Assembly (NCBI GenBank): GCA_007126095.1
Contig: SLBZ01000034.1
Coordinates: forward strand, 1-64,000
Origin: Aquisalimonas sp.
GTDB lineage: Bacteria; Pseudomonadota; Gammaproteobacteria; Nitrococcales; Aquisalimonadaceae
Direction: 5' to 3'
DNA length: 64,000 bases
Positions 34,815-44,924 of this stretch are shown one piece after another. The translations under genes and the position numbers were made by a program. The stretch's first letter is position 1, and the number at the start of each line of letters is the position of its first letter. Below the pieces are notes generated by a model that worked only from the letters and a program-made list of their open reading frames with translations, had not been told where the DNA came from and did not search any database.

Positions 34815-36461
34815 ATGGCATCGAATCCCGACCAGCCAGTTCGCACAGCACCGACGGGCCGGATCCCGCCGGTGGGGCTTGCTGTCCTCGCGGGTCTCCT
34901 CGTCAGCCTGCCCTTTCTTGTGCCGCAGGCGTTCATCGCCGGCTGGATCGCGCTTGTCCCGCTGCTCATGGCGCTGCAGGACCGCTCCCTGGGAGGTGCC
35001 TGGCTGCTGGGCCTGGTCGCCGGCTTCACCGCCTGGGCTGCGGGCAGCTACTGGATGGCCGATTTCTTTTCCCTGTTCAAGGGGTACCCAGCTCCCTGGC
35101 ATGTGGCTGCCGCAGCGGCGTACTGGCTCTACGCCGCCCAAGGGTTTGCCCTCGCCGCCCTGGCGCTGCAGTGGCTGAGGCGCCGCACCGCACTTCCCGA
35201 CCTGCTGCTCGTGCCGGTGGTCTTCGTGGGTACGCTGAACCTGTTCCCGGCCCTTGTCCCGCTCCGGCCGGGTGAAGGGCAGTCGCTATTCCTCCCCGCG
35301 ATCCAGGGTGTTGATCTTGGTGGCGTCCTCGCGCTCGATCTGCTCATGGCCCTGACAGCCACTCTCATCCACGACCAGTCCCGCGCAGCGCCGCATCGAA
35401 GCCGCCTTGCCATCCGGTTCACGGCGTGCGCATTACTGATCGCGTGGTTCGGCTACGGCGTTGTCGCCCTGCATGACTGGCATGAGACGACCGCGGGCTG
35501 GAATACCCTGCACGTGGGCATTGTGCAGCCGAACGACCCGCCCACGCGGGGTGTTCCACCCCTGCCCCCGGGCTACTCGCGCCTGTCGCCACCGGAGCTG
35601 GACGCAACCCGCGAGCTGGCCGCGGCGGGCGCCGAGCTGGTGGTCTGGCCGGAGGCGCGCTACAAGGGCTACCACCGCAACCCCGGGATCCGCCACCGTT
35701 ATCACCAGACCACCCGGGAACTGGGCATCACCCTTGCCTTCCAGGATGCAGAAGCGGTCGACCGCAACGGCCACACGCATAACTACAACACGGCAACGGT
35801 TCTGCATCCGGACGACACCCCTGCAGGTCACTACCGGAAGATGGGTCGGGCTCCCTTCGGTGAGTACCTGCCACTGGCTGACACTCTGCCCTGGCTCGCC
35901 CCCGTCGCAGAGGCCTATTTCGGCGACTTCACGGAAGCGCTGACCGCCGGTGACCGGCCCGACGCAATCAAGGCGGGAGGGCGCCGCCTGATCCCGCGCA
36001 TCTGCTATGAAACTGTATTCCCGGAGCTGATCGCACGCGGCGTTGATGGCGAAAGTGGCATCCTCGTGGTCCACTCCATGAACAACTGGTTCGGCGAAAC
36101 CCGCCAGCCGTCGATGCACCTGCGCGCCTCGATCCTCCGCGCGGTGGAGAACCGGGTTCCCATGGTACATGCCATCAACAACGGCCCATCAGCCCTGGTC
36201 GCCCCGGATGGCGGAGTCATTGCCAAGACCACTCCATTTGCAACCGAGACGTTGCTCGCCGGGTTGCCGGAGCCTCAGGACACCGGTGCCACGCTCTACA
36301 ACCGGTTCCCGCATGCGGTGCCCAGCGTCTTGAATACGGGCCTGGGCCTGCTGTTGGCCTACGCCGGCCTGGGGTGGCTGTGGCGCAGCCGCGCCCGTCA
36401 GCCCGCCAGCGGTCGCACGAAGACCTCCATGCGGGAAGGAGTCACGGGCGGCCCGAACTGA
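34815..36461 (+). CDS. lnt: Apolipoprotein N-acyltransferase (Lnt) homologue
   Basis: A 548-residue membrane enzyme. About six to seven helices in the first 220 residues precede a nitrilase-type CN-hydrolase domain. The triad is Glu in WPEARY (about 280), Lys in HYRKMGRAPFGEYLP (about 342) and Cys in RICYETVFPEL (about 397), at spacings like E. coli Lnt. It would add the third acyl chain to lipoproteins. It is not beside the usual ybeX/corC genes, so it may be a second copy or a variant. The ATG at 34815 has no good ribosome site. Its 3' end overlaps the convergent transglutaminase gene by 64 bp. Confidence 0.85.
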   Translation: MASNPDQPVRTAPTGRIPPVGLAVLAGLLVSLPFLVPQAFIAGWIALVPLLMALQDRSLGGAWLLGLVAGFTAWAAGSYWMADFFSLFKGYPAPWHVAAAAAYWLYAAQGFALAALALQWLRRRTALPDLLLVPVVFVGTLNLFPALVPLRPGEGQSLFLPAIQGVDLGGVLALDLLMALTATLIHDQSRAAPHRSRLAIRFTACALLIAWFGYGVVALHDWHETTAGWNTLHVGIVQPNDPPTRGVPPLPPGYSRLSPPELDATRELAAAGAELVVWPEARYKGYHRNPGIRHRYHQTTRELGITLAFQDAEAVDRNGHTHNYNTATVLHPDDTPAGHYRKMGRAPFGEYLPLADTLPWLAPVAEAYFGDFTEALTAGDRPDAIKAGGRRLIPRICYETVFPELIARGVDGESGILVVHSMNNWFGETRQPSMHLRASILRAVENRVPMVHAINNGPSALVAPDGGVIAKTTPFATETLLAGLPEPQDTGATLYNRFPHAVPSVLNTGLGLLLAYAGLGWLWRSRARQPASGRTKTSMREGVTGGPN

Positions 36462-37186
36462 TTGAACACCGGGATATCCGCGGCGTCGCGCCCCTGGGCC
36501 AGCGTGACCCGGGCCTTGTGGTTGTCCGGCCGGGTGGGATCGAACGTGTACCAACGGCCACCCACGTAGGCTTCGAACCAGGCGTGCAGATCCATGGGTT
36601 CCAGATCCTGGAGATAGCCGGCCACCATGCGCGCGGGGATGTTCAGGCTCCGGCACAGGGCGATCGCGAGGTGGGCGAAATCGCGGCACACCCCCTCGCC
36701 ACGGGCATGAACCTCACGGGCGGACACCGGCGACGGGTCCGATTCCGGCAGGTACGTCAGGTGCCGGAAGACCCATTGCGAGATGGCCGCGACCTGGTCA
36801 TACCCCATGCGCGCCCCGCCGCTGGCTTCAGCGGCGACGGCGCCCAGGCGATCGGATTCGCAGAAACGGCTGGGCATGAGGTACAGCAGCACGTCGTCGG
36901 GCAGCGCCTCTACCGGCACGTAGGGCGCGCCCGCGCCGGTTGCTTCCCGGGCGGCCACATCCACCTCGGCCGTGGTCTCCACGGTAAACGCGCCTGTCGG
37001 GGCTACAAGGCGCTGACACAGGTTGCCGAAACCATCGACGTACTCGGTTGCCGGCACATGGGGGGTGAGGGCGTAACGCTCGCTGACAATCCACTGATAC
37101 CGGCCACTGCGGGGACGCAGCAGCAGAATCAGTGGCGTTGGCTGCGGACACTCCATCCGGATGACGCACCCGACCTCAAGCCGCAT
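36398..37186 (-). CDS. Transglutaminase-like cysteine protease family protein
   Basis: A 262-residue cytoplasmic protein with a bacterial transglutaminase-like N-terminal beta domain and a transglutaminase core. The core triad is GEGVCRDFAHLA (Cys), DLHAWFEAYV (His) and YTFDPTRPDN (Asp). Members are uncharacterised peptidases or amidases. The C-terminal 21 codons lie antisense to the end of the lnt gene. It is divergent from the first acyl-CoA dehydrogenase gene over 86 bp. Confidence 0.9.
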   Translation of the reverse strand: MRLEVGCVIRMECPQPTPLILLLRPRSGRYQWIVSERYALTPHVPATEYVDGFGNLCQRLVAPTGAFTVETTAEVDVAAREATGAGAPYVPVEALPDDVLLYLMPSRFCESDRLGAVAAEASGGARMGYDQVAAISQWVFRHLTYLPESDPSPVSAREVHARGEGVCRDFAHLAIALCRSLNIPARMVAGYLQDLEPMDLHAWFEAYVGGRWYTFDPTRPDNHKARVTLAQGRDAADIPVFNQFGPPVTPSRMEVFVRPLAG

Positions 37187-37272
37187 TCAATGTTCTCCCT
37201 TGACCTGAATCATGTTGTCAGCCTGCCAGAGTCTTCACGCTAATGTGCATTGGACGGCTCCGGAGATGGCTG

Positions 37273-38526
37273 ATGGATTTCGCGCACAGCGCCCGAACCG
37301 AGGAACTGCGATCCCGGGTGATCCAGTTCATGGAACACTACGTACTGCCCTACAACAGCCAGTGGCACCGGGAAGCTGCGGCCGGGCAGTATCCGCTGGA
37401 GCTGGTGGAGGACATCAAGGCCCTCGCCCGCTGGGACGGGCTGTGGAACCTCTTTCTCCCCGGGCTCCGCGAGGATGAGCCCGGCACCGCGCTGACCAAT
37501 CTGGAGTACGCACCCATCGCCGAAATCATGGGTCGGGTGCACTGGGCGCCGGAGGTGTTCAACTGCTCGGCCCCGGACACCGGCAACATGGAACTGCTGT
37601 ACCTGTTCGCCTCGCCCCGACAGTATGACCGTTGGCAGCGGCCGCTGCTGGAGGGCACGATTCGCTCCTGTTTCGCCATGAGTGAACCCGATGTGGCCTC
37701 ATCGGACGCCACCAACATGCAGACCTCCATCCGCCGTGACGGGGACGAGTACGTGATCAACGGCCGCAAGTGGTTCATCACCGGCCCATCCCACCCCAAC
37801 TGCCGGCTGGCCATCGTGCTCGGGGTATCGGACACGGACCCGGACAGCGATCCCCACGCCCGCCACAGCATGGTGCTGGTGCCAATGGACGCACCCGGAC
37901 TGGAGGTGGTGCGGAATATTCCCATCATGCATTACCACTCGCCCGAGGGACACTGCGAGCTGGTATTCCGGAACGTGCGCGTCCCGGCGGAGAATCTGCT
38001 GGGTGAGGAGGGCCAGGGTTTCGCCATGGCGCAGGCGCGGCTGGGACCGGGCCGGATTCACCACTGCATGCGCTCCATCGGCCAGTGCGAGGTGGCGCTG
38101 GAGCTGATGCGGGAGCGGGCCCTGGAGCGCCGGACGTTCGGGCACTATCTGTCGGACCAGGCGAACGTGCGCGAATGGATCGCGGAATCCCGGCTGGAGA
38201 TTGATCAGGCGCGGCTGCTGGTGTTGCAGGCGGCGTGGCAGATCGATACGCACGGCGCCCAGGCGGCGCGCACGGCGGTGTCGGGTATCAAGGCGGTGGT
38301 GGCGCGGCTGCAGACACGGGTGGTGGACCGGGCCATGCAGGTGTTCGGCGCCATGGGGCTGACGCCGGATACGCCGTTGAGCTATCTCTGGACCTGGGGC
38401 CGGGCCATGCGGTTTCTGGACGGGCCGGATGAGGTGCATCTGCGGAGTGTGGCGCGGGATGAGTTGCGCAAGGCGCGGGAGACGCGGGGGGCGACGGCGC
38501 CGTATTTCACGTTTACGGATCAATAA
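37273..38526 (+). CDS. Acyl-CoA dehydrogenase (copy 1)
   Basis: A 417-residue flavoenzyme that makes enoyl-CoA from acyl-CoA. It has the FAD-binding [28 protein letters not shown], the C-terminal GLTPDTPLSYLW and DGPDEVHLRSVARDEL. The length and many blocks match copy 2 at 43373-44590, so they are paralogues of the ACAD10/11-like long subgroup. The ATG at 37273 has GGAG 7 bases before it; ten upstream codons have no similarity. Late codons become G-rich with GCG/CGG preference, slightly unlike the start. Confidence 0.92.
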   Translation: MDFAHSARTEELRSRVIQFMEHYVLPYNSQWHREAAAGQYPLELVEDIKALARWDGLWNLFLPGLREDEPGTALTNLEYAPIAEIMGRVHWAPEVFNCSAPDTGNMELLYLFASPRQYDRWQRPLLEGTIRSCFAMSEPDVASSDATNMQTSIRRDGDEYVINGRKWFITGPSHPNCRLAIVLGVSDTDPDSDPHARHSMVLVPMDAPGLEVVRNIPIMHYHSPEGHCELVFRNVRVPAENLLGEEGQGFAMAQARLGPGRIHHCMRSIGQCEVALELMRERALERRTFGHYLSDQANVREWIAESRLEIDQARLLVLQAAWQIDTHGAQAARTAVSGIKAVVARLQTRVVDRAMQVFGAMGLTPDTPLSYLWTWGRAMRFLDGPDEVHLRSVARDELRKARETRGATAPYFTFTDQ

Positions 38527-38589
38527 CCGCGGATGTAAGTCCCCACCAATGCGCGCCCTTCGATTCGGGTCCATGCGGGCCCATCCGGG

Positions 38590-38700
38590 GGCATGGGGCG
38601 GGCACCCTGATCACGGACACGCTGTGAACCCTTCCCTGGGCACTTGACCGCGGCCGTCCGGGCCGCGGACAGTCCGTGATCAGGGCACCCACCCCATGCC
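38590..38700. repeat. 29-bp imperfect inverted repeat enclosing a GC hairpin
   Basis: Left arm 38590-38618 and right arm 38672-38700 are inverted copies with three mismatches; the inner 14 bp (CCCTGATCACGGAC) are perfect. Between them, CCGCGGCC...GGCCGCGG makes a second hairpin. The element fills the gap between convergent genes. It could be a bidirectional terminator, a REP/MITE-like element, or a protein-binding cruciform. No target-site duplication was seen. Confidence 0.7.
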
Positions 38701-38733
38701 GGAGGCTCACTGGCCATTGCCACCTTATCCGGG

Positions 38734-40149
38734 TCAGTCTCGCTGGAACACCTTTCCCGGATTCATCAGGTTGTGGGGGTCCAGGGCGGCCTTGATGCTG
38801 CGCATGACGGCCACGGCGTCACCGTGCTCGGCCTGGAGGAAGGGCATCTTGCCCATGCCGATGCCGTGCTCGCCGGTGCAGGTGCCGTCCAGAGCCAGGG
38901 CACGTTCCACGAGGCGCTCGTTGAAGGCCTTGGCCCGGGCGTAGTCGTCGGCGCTGTCCGGCTCGCAGAGAAGGATGACGTGGAAGTTGCCGTCACCCAC
39001 GTGGCCCAGGATGGTGCCGGGCATGGGCAGGCGCTCCAGTTCGCGCTGGGCGTCCGCGATGCAGTCGGCCAGTGAGGACACGGGGACGCAGACGTCGGTC
39101 AGCACGGGCCGGGCTCCCGGGCGCAGTTGCAGTGCGGCGGGATAGGCGTCGTGCCGAGCCTGCCAGAGGCGGTTGCGCTCTTCTTCGACGGTGGCCCACT
39201 GGAAGGTGTGCCCCCCGTGCTCGCTGGCAATGGCCTGGGTGGTCTCCGCCTGCTCGGCGACGCCCGCCGGAGAGCCGTGGAACTCCAGGAACAGGTGCGG
39301 CGCCTCGGGGTGATCCAGGCCAGCGTACCGGTTGATGGCCTGCATCTGCAGTTCGTCCAGCAGTTCCACCCGGGCCACGGGCACGCCAGTCTGGATGGTC
39401 TCGCTGGCCGCCTCCACGGCATCCCGCACGGTGGGAAATGCGCACACGGCGCTGCTGATGGCCTCCGGCAGGCCGTGCAGGCGCAGTGTGATGTCGGTGA
39501 TCACACCCAGGGTGCCCTCGGCGCCAATGAGCAGGTGCGTGAGGTCATAGCCGGCAGAGGACTTGCGCGCACGGCGGCCGGTATCGATGACGCGCCCGTC
39601 CGGGAGCACGGCGGTGAGGGAGAGGACGTTGCCGGCCATGGTGCCGTAGCGCACGGCGTTGGTGCCGGACGCGCGGGTCGAGGTCATGCCGCCGATGGAC
39701 GCATCCGCCCCGGGGTCGATGGGAAAGAACAGCCCGGTATCGCGCAGGTGGCGATTGAGCTGTTTGCGGGTCACGCCCGCCTGCACGGTGCAGTCCATGT
39801 CCGCGGCATGGACCGCCACCACCTGGTCCATGCCGGCGAGGTCTATCACGACACCGCCCTGCAGCGCCTGCACGTGCCCTTCCACGGCGGTGCCGGTGCC
39901 GTAGGGAATCATGGGCATGCGGTGGCGGGCGCAAACAGTCACGGCTGTCGCCACGTCGTCACGCGAGCCGGCGAAGACCACAGCGTCCGGTGGCATCACC
40001 GGCCAGCCGGATTCGTCATGGCCGTGCTGCTCGAGCACCGTGGCATTGGTGGAGACCCGCTCACCCAGGCGCTCCCGCAGCTCGGTCACGACATGGTTCA
40101 CCGTATCGGCGGACGGCCTCGTGCCGGCATCACTGATCGTGCCTGTCAT
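38734..40149 (-). CDS. FAD-linked oxidase, D-lactate dehydrogenase (cytochrome) type
   Basis: A 471-residue flavoprotein of the vanillyl-alcohol-oxidase fold. The FAD-binding PCMH domain has PYGTGTAVEGHVQAL and FPIDPGADASIGGMTSTRASG. The C-terminal FAD-oxidase domain has LGHVGDGNFHVILL and CTGEHGIGMGKMPFL. It is closest to D-lactate/glycolate dehydrogenases (LDHD/GlcD). The ATG at 40149 is chosen with GAGGGGA 9 bases upstream; the frame is open further but overlaps telA. It overlaps the telA end by 20 bp. Confidence 0.9.
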   Translation of the reverse strand: MTGTISDAGTRPSADTVNHVVTELRERLGERVSTNATVLEQHGHDESGWPVMPPDAVVFAGSRDDVATAVTVCARHRMPMIPYGTGTAVEGHVQALQGGVVIDLAGMDQVVAVHAADMDCTVQAGVTRKQLNRHLRDTGLFFPIDPGADASIGGMTSTRASGTNAVRYGTMAGNVLSLTAVLPDGRVIDTGRRARKSSAGYDLTHLLIGAEGTLGVITDITLRLHGLPEAISSAVCAFPTVRDAVEAASETIQTGVPVARVELLDELQMQAINRYAGLDHPEAPHLFLEFHGSPAGVAEQAETTQAIASEHGGHTFQWATVEEERNRLWQARHDAYPAALQLRPGARPVLTDVCVPVSSLADCIADAQRELERLPMPGTILGHVGDGNFHVILLCEPDSADDYARAKAFNERLVERALALDGTCTGEHGIGMGKMPFLQAEHGDAVAVMRSIKAALDPHNLMNPGKVFQRD

Positions 40150-41296
40150 GACTCGCATTCCCCTCGTCCATGGACCGAACCGACGCCCGCCCCCGGACGG
40201 CGAGCTGGTCCAGCCGGTCGATCTGTTCGTCCAGCCGCGGCAAGGCCTCGCGCCGGTAGCGGGAAACCTCGTCGATGGCGGCGAGCACGTCGGTAAAGGC
40301 CTGTTCAAGCTGCTCCATGTCCAGGGACGTGGAGGCCGCCCGGTTCTGGATATCGACACCCTGGCCACGCAACGCTTTCGCGGTGCCGGCAATCATGTCG
40401 GAGGTGCCGCGATTGAGCGCCTCGACGCGGTCCAGCACCAGCCGCTGGTTCGCCAGGCCCATGGCCACGGTCACGGCCACGTTCAGCGCCGAGACGGTGA
40501 CGTTGATGGCGCGATCGACGCCGCGCATGAGTTCACGGTTATTGCGAATGACCACTTCCAGCGCCAGCACGCCCTGCTGCGCCACGGCCAGCTGTTGCTG
40601 CAGATCGGTGATGCGCTGGCGCAGCGGAAACAGGAGTTCGTTCTCCAGAAAGGCGCGGCGCGGGTGCTCGGCCGGATATTCCGCTGCGGCGGCCACCAGC
40701 CGCTCATCGATCAGCCGGCCCAGGGCCACTTCCCGCTCCAGGCGCTCCAGGCTGGACCGCAGCGCGGTCTGATCGTCACTCAGGGTGAGGTTGTCGCGCC
40801 GGAGCATGTCACGGCCCGCTTCCAGGTCGTGGATGATGGCATCCAGCGCTTCCTGCGCCGTCTCGAAGCGGCGGAAGTACCGCTGCACGGGGCTGCCCAC
40901 GCCGGGGATGCGCCCGAGCAGGCGCGACACACCACCGCGGGAGAGCGCGTGGCGATGCGGGTCGAGGTCGTCCATGCGCGTACGCAGGTCCTCCAGGGAG
41001 CGGGCCACAGGGCCGCCGTCATCTCCCTGGTGCGCAAGCTGGCGCAGCGGCGTCTGCAGCATGGCGCTGCGGTGTGCGGCTTCCTGCTGGGCGTCGGCGC
41101 CCATGGTATCCACCACCTCGCGCTGCTGCTGGTCGTGTTCCGCATCCGCCTCCAGTATCCTGCCGACGAACGCATCGGCCTCGGCGGCCAGCGCCGACTC
41201 CTCATCGGCCGTGCCGTTCTGCGCCGTGAGATCCTCCGGATCCGGGATGGCGAGCTTCAGGGACTCTTCGCCGCGGTCGTCACTGGTCTCGGTCAT
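40130..41296 (-). CDS. telA: TelA-family toxic anion resistance protein
   Basis: A 388-residue, mostly alpha-helical cytoplasmic protein of the TelA/KlaA family, linked to tellurite and other toxic-anion or antibiotic tolerance. Family blocks are FRRFETAQEALDAIIHDLEA, LENELLFPLRQRITDLQQQL and MGLANQRLVLDRVEALNRGT. The acidic N-terminus (about 1-50) is low in complexity. It starts 11 bp after the membrane partner gene, so the two are co-expressed. The biochemical role is unsettled. Confidence 0.92.
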   Translation of the reverse strand: MTETSDDRGEESLKLAIPDPEDLTAQNGTADEESALAAEADAFVGRILEADAEHDQQQREVVDTMGADAQQEAAHRSAMLQTPLRQLAHQGDDGGPVARSLEDLRTRMDDLDPHRHALSRGGVSRLLGRIPGVGSPVQRYFRRFETAQEALDAIIHDLEAGRDMLRRDNLTLSDDQTALRSSLERLEREVALGRLIDERLVAAAAEYPAEHPRRAFLENELLFPLRQRITDLQQQLAVAQQGVLALEVVIRNNRELMRGVDRAINVTVSALNVAVTVAMGLANQRLVLDRVEALNRGTSDMIAGTAKALRGQGVDIQNRAASTSLDMEQLEQAFTDVLAAIDEVSRYRREALPRLDEQIDRLDQLAVRGRASVRSMDEGNASHDRHDQ

Positions 41297-41307
41297 GTGT
41301 TCGCCCG

Positions 41308-42249
41308 TTATTCGCTACGCTGATACCGCCCCGCGCCATCGACAAATCGCTGCAGGTCCTGCAACGCCCGCTCGGCGGCGACGGACGCATGAGGCCGCGC
41401 CGTCTCGATGCGGGCCACCGCGACCGTGGCGTCGTCCAGCGCGGTAATCACTGCCTCGTTACGGCCGCCCAGCGCTTTCAGGCTCTGTTCCGTCTCCCGC
41501 AACAGCTCCAGGCGACGCTCCAGGGCCTGACGCTCCTCCGCTGGCAGCGTATCACCTTCACGCCGCAGGCGTCCGCGCACGTAATCGGCATCGACGCCGG
41601 CAACACTGGCCGCCTGGGAGGCCATGGCCTGGAAAGTGTCCAGTGCGCCCCGGCAGACCTCGGCCATGAGGCCAGCAGCCCGTTGATAGGTCAGCTCGCC
41701 GGGATCGAAACGCGCGCCCAGCACGGCGAGGCCGTGGCTGTATCGCGAATAGAGGCGATCCACCTGCACGGCGAGATCAGCGCGCTGCGCGCCCTGCAGC
41801 CGCTTCTTCACGCTGCACAGCTCCTGGACCACCGAGTCGGCGTCTTCCGGCGGGTGATCGGGATCGAGCACGGCGACCCCCGCCTCCCGCGCCCGCGCCT
41901 CCTTCTCGGCCCGTCGCTGCCACTGCCTTGCGTCCTGTTCCCGGCGCCGCCGTTTCTCACGGCGGCGTGTCAGCCACCGGCGCCAGGCCCGCTCCAGCGG
42001 CACTTCCACACCGATGGCAACGAGCCCGACGATCCAGCCGGCCAGCGTCGGGCCGAACCCGCCCCAGAGCGACGTCAGCCAGAGCAGGAAGGCGAGAAAC
42101 GGAATACCCAGCCAGTAGCGCAGGATAACGTGCCAGCGGCTCGGCGGCTCGTTCGGCACTGCCACCGCCGGGTTCACCATCCCGGCAATGAACCACGGGA
42201 TACACGAGAGAAACAGCCCGTAGGCGAACCCCTGGAGAAAGCCCAGCAT
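41308..42249 (-). CDS. Membrane protein partner of TelA (XpaC-like)
   Basis: A 313-residue protein. Three to four N-terminal hydrophobic segments (about 1-85) are followed by a very basic stretch (WRRWLTRRREKRRRREQ), then a helical coiled-coil-like cytoplasmic domain. Its position directly before telA recalls the XpaC-TelA pairing of Gram-positive bacteria, but I cannot confirm homology by eye. It probably anchors or signals to TelA at the membrane. Confidence 0.6.
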   Translation of the reverse strand: MLGFLQGFAYGLFLSCIPWFIAGMVNPAVAVPNEPPSRWHVILRYWLGIPFLAFLLWLTSLWGGFGPTLAGWIVGLVAIGVEVPLERAWRRWLTRRREKRRRREQDARQWQRRAEKEARAREAGVAVLDPDHPPEDADSVVQELCSVKKRLQGAQRADLAVQVDRLYSRYSHGLAVLGARFDPGELTYQRAAGLMAEVCRGALDTFQAMASQAASVAGVDADYVRGRLRREGDTLPAEERQALERRLELLRETEQSLKALGGRNEAVITALDDATVAVARIETARPHASVAAERALQDLQRFVDGAGRYQRSE

Positions 42250-42267
42250 GCGCTAGTGTCCTGTGCC

Positions 42268-42300
42268 GTCGGCCCCGCCACCGCGGGCGGCGGGGCCGAC
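42268..42300 (-). terminator. GC-rich hairpin after 3-hydroxybutyryl-CoA dehydrogenase gene
   Basis: GTCGGCCCCGCC and GGCGGGGCCGAC pair perfectly over 12 bp, starting 13 bp beyond the hbd stop. No T run follows, so termination may need other factors. Confidence 0.6.
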
Positions 42301-42313
42301 GTTCCCGGTCGCC

Positions 42314-43165
42314 TCAGTCGTAGACGTAGAAGCCACGGCCAACCTTGCGCCCCAGGTATCCGGCGTCAACCATCTGCTGCAGCAGCGGCGACGGCCGGTA
42401 TTTCGGGTCCCCCAGCGCGGAGTGCAGCACCTTCATCACTTCAAGGCAGGTATCCAGGCCGATCAGGTCGGCCAGAGCCAGCGGTCCCATGGGGTGGTTG
42501 GCTCCCATCTGCATGACCTTGTCGATGTCCTCCGGCGCAGCGATGCCCTCGGCGCAGGCGAAGCAGGCCTCGTTGATCATGGGCACCAGGATGCGGTTCA
42601 CGGCGAATCCGGGGCTGTCCTTCACGGCCACGGGCTCCTTGCCCAGTTGCCGGGTCAGGCTTTCCACCTGTTCGAACACGGCGTCGCTGGTCTGCAGCGC
42701 ACGCACCACTTCCACCAGTTTCATCACCGGCACCGGATTGAAGAAGTGCATGCCGATGACCCGCTCGGGGTTCGCGGTGGCGGCAGCGATGCGGGTGAGT
42801 GAAATCGACGAGGTGTTGGACGCCAGGACGGTCTCGGCACTGACCAGGTCCGAGAGTTTGCGGAAGATGTCCAGCTTGAGCTCCTCGCGCTCGGTGGCCG
42901 CTTCGACGATGAAGTCGCAGTCGGCGAGGCCGTCGAGGCCAACCACACCCTCTACGCGCTCCAGCGCCGCGCCATGGTCGGCCACTGAGAGCTTGTCCTT
43001 GGAGACCAGGCGGTCCAGGCTCTTCTCGATCGCCTTGCGACCGCGATCCACCTGCTCCTGCCCGATATCGGACATCTTCACGCTGAACCCGCTCACGGCG
43101 AAGGCCTGGGCGATGCCGTTCCCCATGGTGCCCGCTCCGATCACACCGACTGTTTTGACGCTCAT
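42314..43165 (-). CDS. 3-Hydroxybutyryl-CoA dehydrogenase
   Basis: A 283-residue NAD(P)-dependent dehydrogenase that interconverts 3-hydroxyacyl-CoA and acetoacetyl-CoA. Rossmann motif [13 protein letters not shown] lies at residues 9-21. The catalytic His is in [29 protein letters not shown] follows, and [19 protein letters not shown] closes the substrate pocket. The length is typical of short HBD/PaaH. It is divergent from the second acyl-CoA dehydrogenase, sharing an operator-like region. It could feed fatty-acid or PHA metabolism. Confidence 0.95.
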   Translation of the reverse strand: MSVKTVGVIGAGTMGNGIAQAFAVSGFSVKMSDIGQEQVDRGRKAIEKSLDRLVSKDKLSVADHGAALERVEGVVGLDGLADCDFIVEAATEREELKLDIFRKLSDLVSAETVLASNTSSISLTRIAAATANPERVIGMHFFNPVPVMKLVEVVRALQTSDAVFEQVESLTRQLGKEPVAVKDSPGFAVNRILVPMINEACFACAEGIAAPEDIDKVMQMGANHPMGPLALADLIGLDTCLEVMKVLHSALGDPKYRPSPLLQQMVDAGYLGRKVGRGFYVYD

Positions 43166-43271
43166 GACTTGCTACTCCTGTTTGATGTCGCATTGCACGA
43201 AAACCGGCTCACATTAGCAGGGTTTTCGCCCGTGGCAAGCGGCCGCAGGGCCACGGCCAATCATGCACAAG

Positions 43272-43307
43272 ATGAATTGATACGAATCCAGTTAATTCAT
43301 TGGATTC
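43272..43307. promoter_or_regulatory. Overlapping dyads between hbd and acyl-CoA dehydrogenase
   Basis: GAATCCA-N10-TGGATTC (43284-43307) and ATGAATT-N15-AATTCAT (43272-43300) are both perfect and interleaved in an A/T-rich segment of the divergent gap. It lies about 66 bp before the acyl-CoA dehydrogenase start and about 107 bp before hbd. This is what a TetR- or GntR-type fatty-acid regulator operator would look like; the protein is not identified. Confidence 0.55.
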
Positions 43308-43372
43308 ATTCTCTAAGGTTCACCACACTCGATACTTCCTGCGAATCATTGAATACGGCTCCGGAGGTTGCC

Positions 43373-44590
<1,218 letters not shown>

Positions 44591-44654
44591 GGGAAGCAGT
44601 ACCCGGGCCGGGGCCGGGTCGTGCGGGTGCTGCTTGGGTTCCGGCACTGCGCCT

Positions 44655-44754
44655 AACTTTGCTTCCGTTCGGAAGCAAAGTTTCCGCGTCTCCGGCCTGG
44701 TCGATTTACAGCACATCCCTGTGCTGTAAATCGATGGCGGCGTCCCTGCCGCCA
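44655..44754. repeat. Three consecutive perfect hairpins in a 334-bp gap
   Basis: Hairpin 1: AACTTTGCTTCC-GTTC-GGAAGCAAAGTT (44655-44682). Hairpin 2: a 14-bp stem CGATTTACAGCACA around TCCC (44702-44733). Hairpin 3: TGGCGGC-N6-GCCGCCA (44735-44754). The first two are A/T-rich relative to the surroundings. The array sits between the acyl-CoA dehydrogenase and zipA 3' ends and looks like a dispersed repeat or structured RNA. In the rest of the gap (44755-44924) I recognise nothing. Confidence 0.7.
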
Positions 44755-44924
44755 CCCTTCGGGCCGGGCGGCCTCCGGCGCGGAGCTTCGTGAGTCACCC
44801 ATACAGATCTGCCGTCACCGCACCCGCGCGACCCATCACACCATTCACCCGGCGTATGGCGCATGGCAGAAACGTCTCTGGTGCGCTCCGGAAGTAAGTG
44901 CGATCGGTCAGGAGGACTGGCCGC

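Noticed and set aside
37243..37272. Upstream start for acyl-CoA dehydrogenase copy 1
   Set aside because: The extra ten codons have no family similarity; GGAG is correctly spaced for the ATG at 37273.
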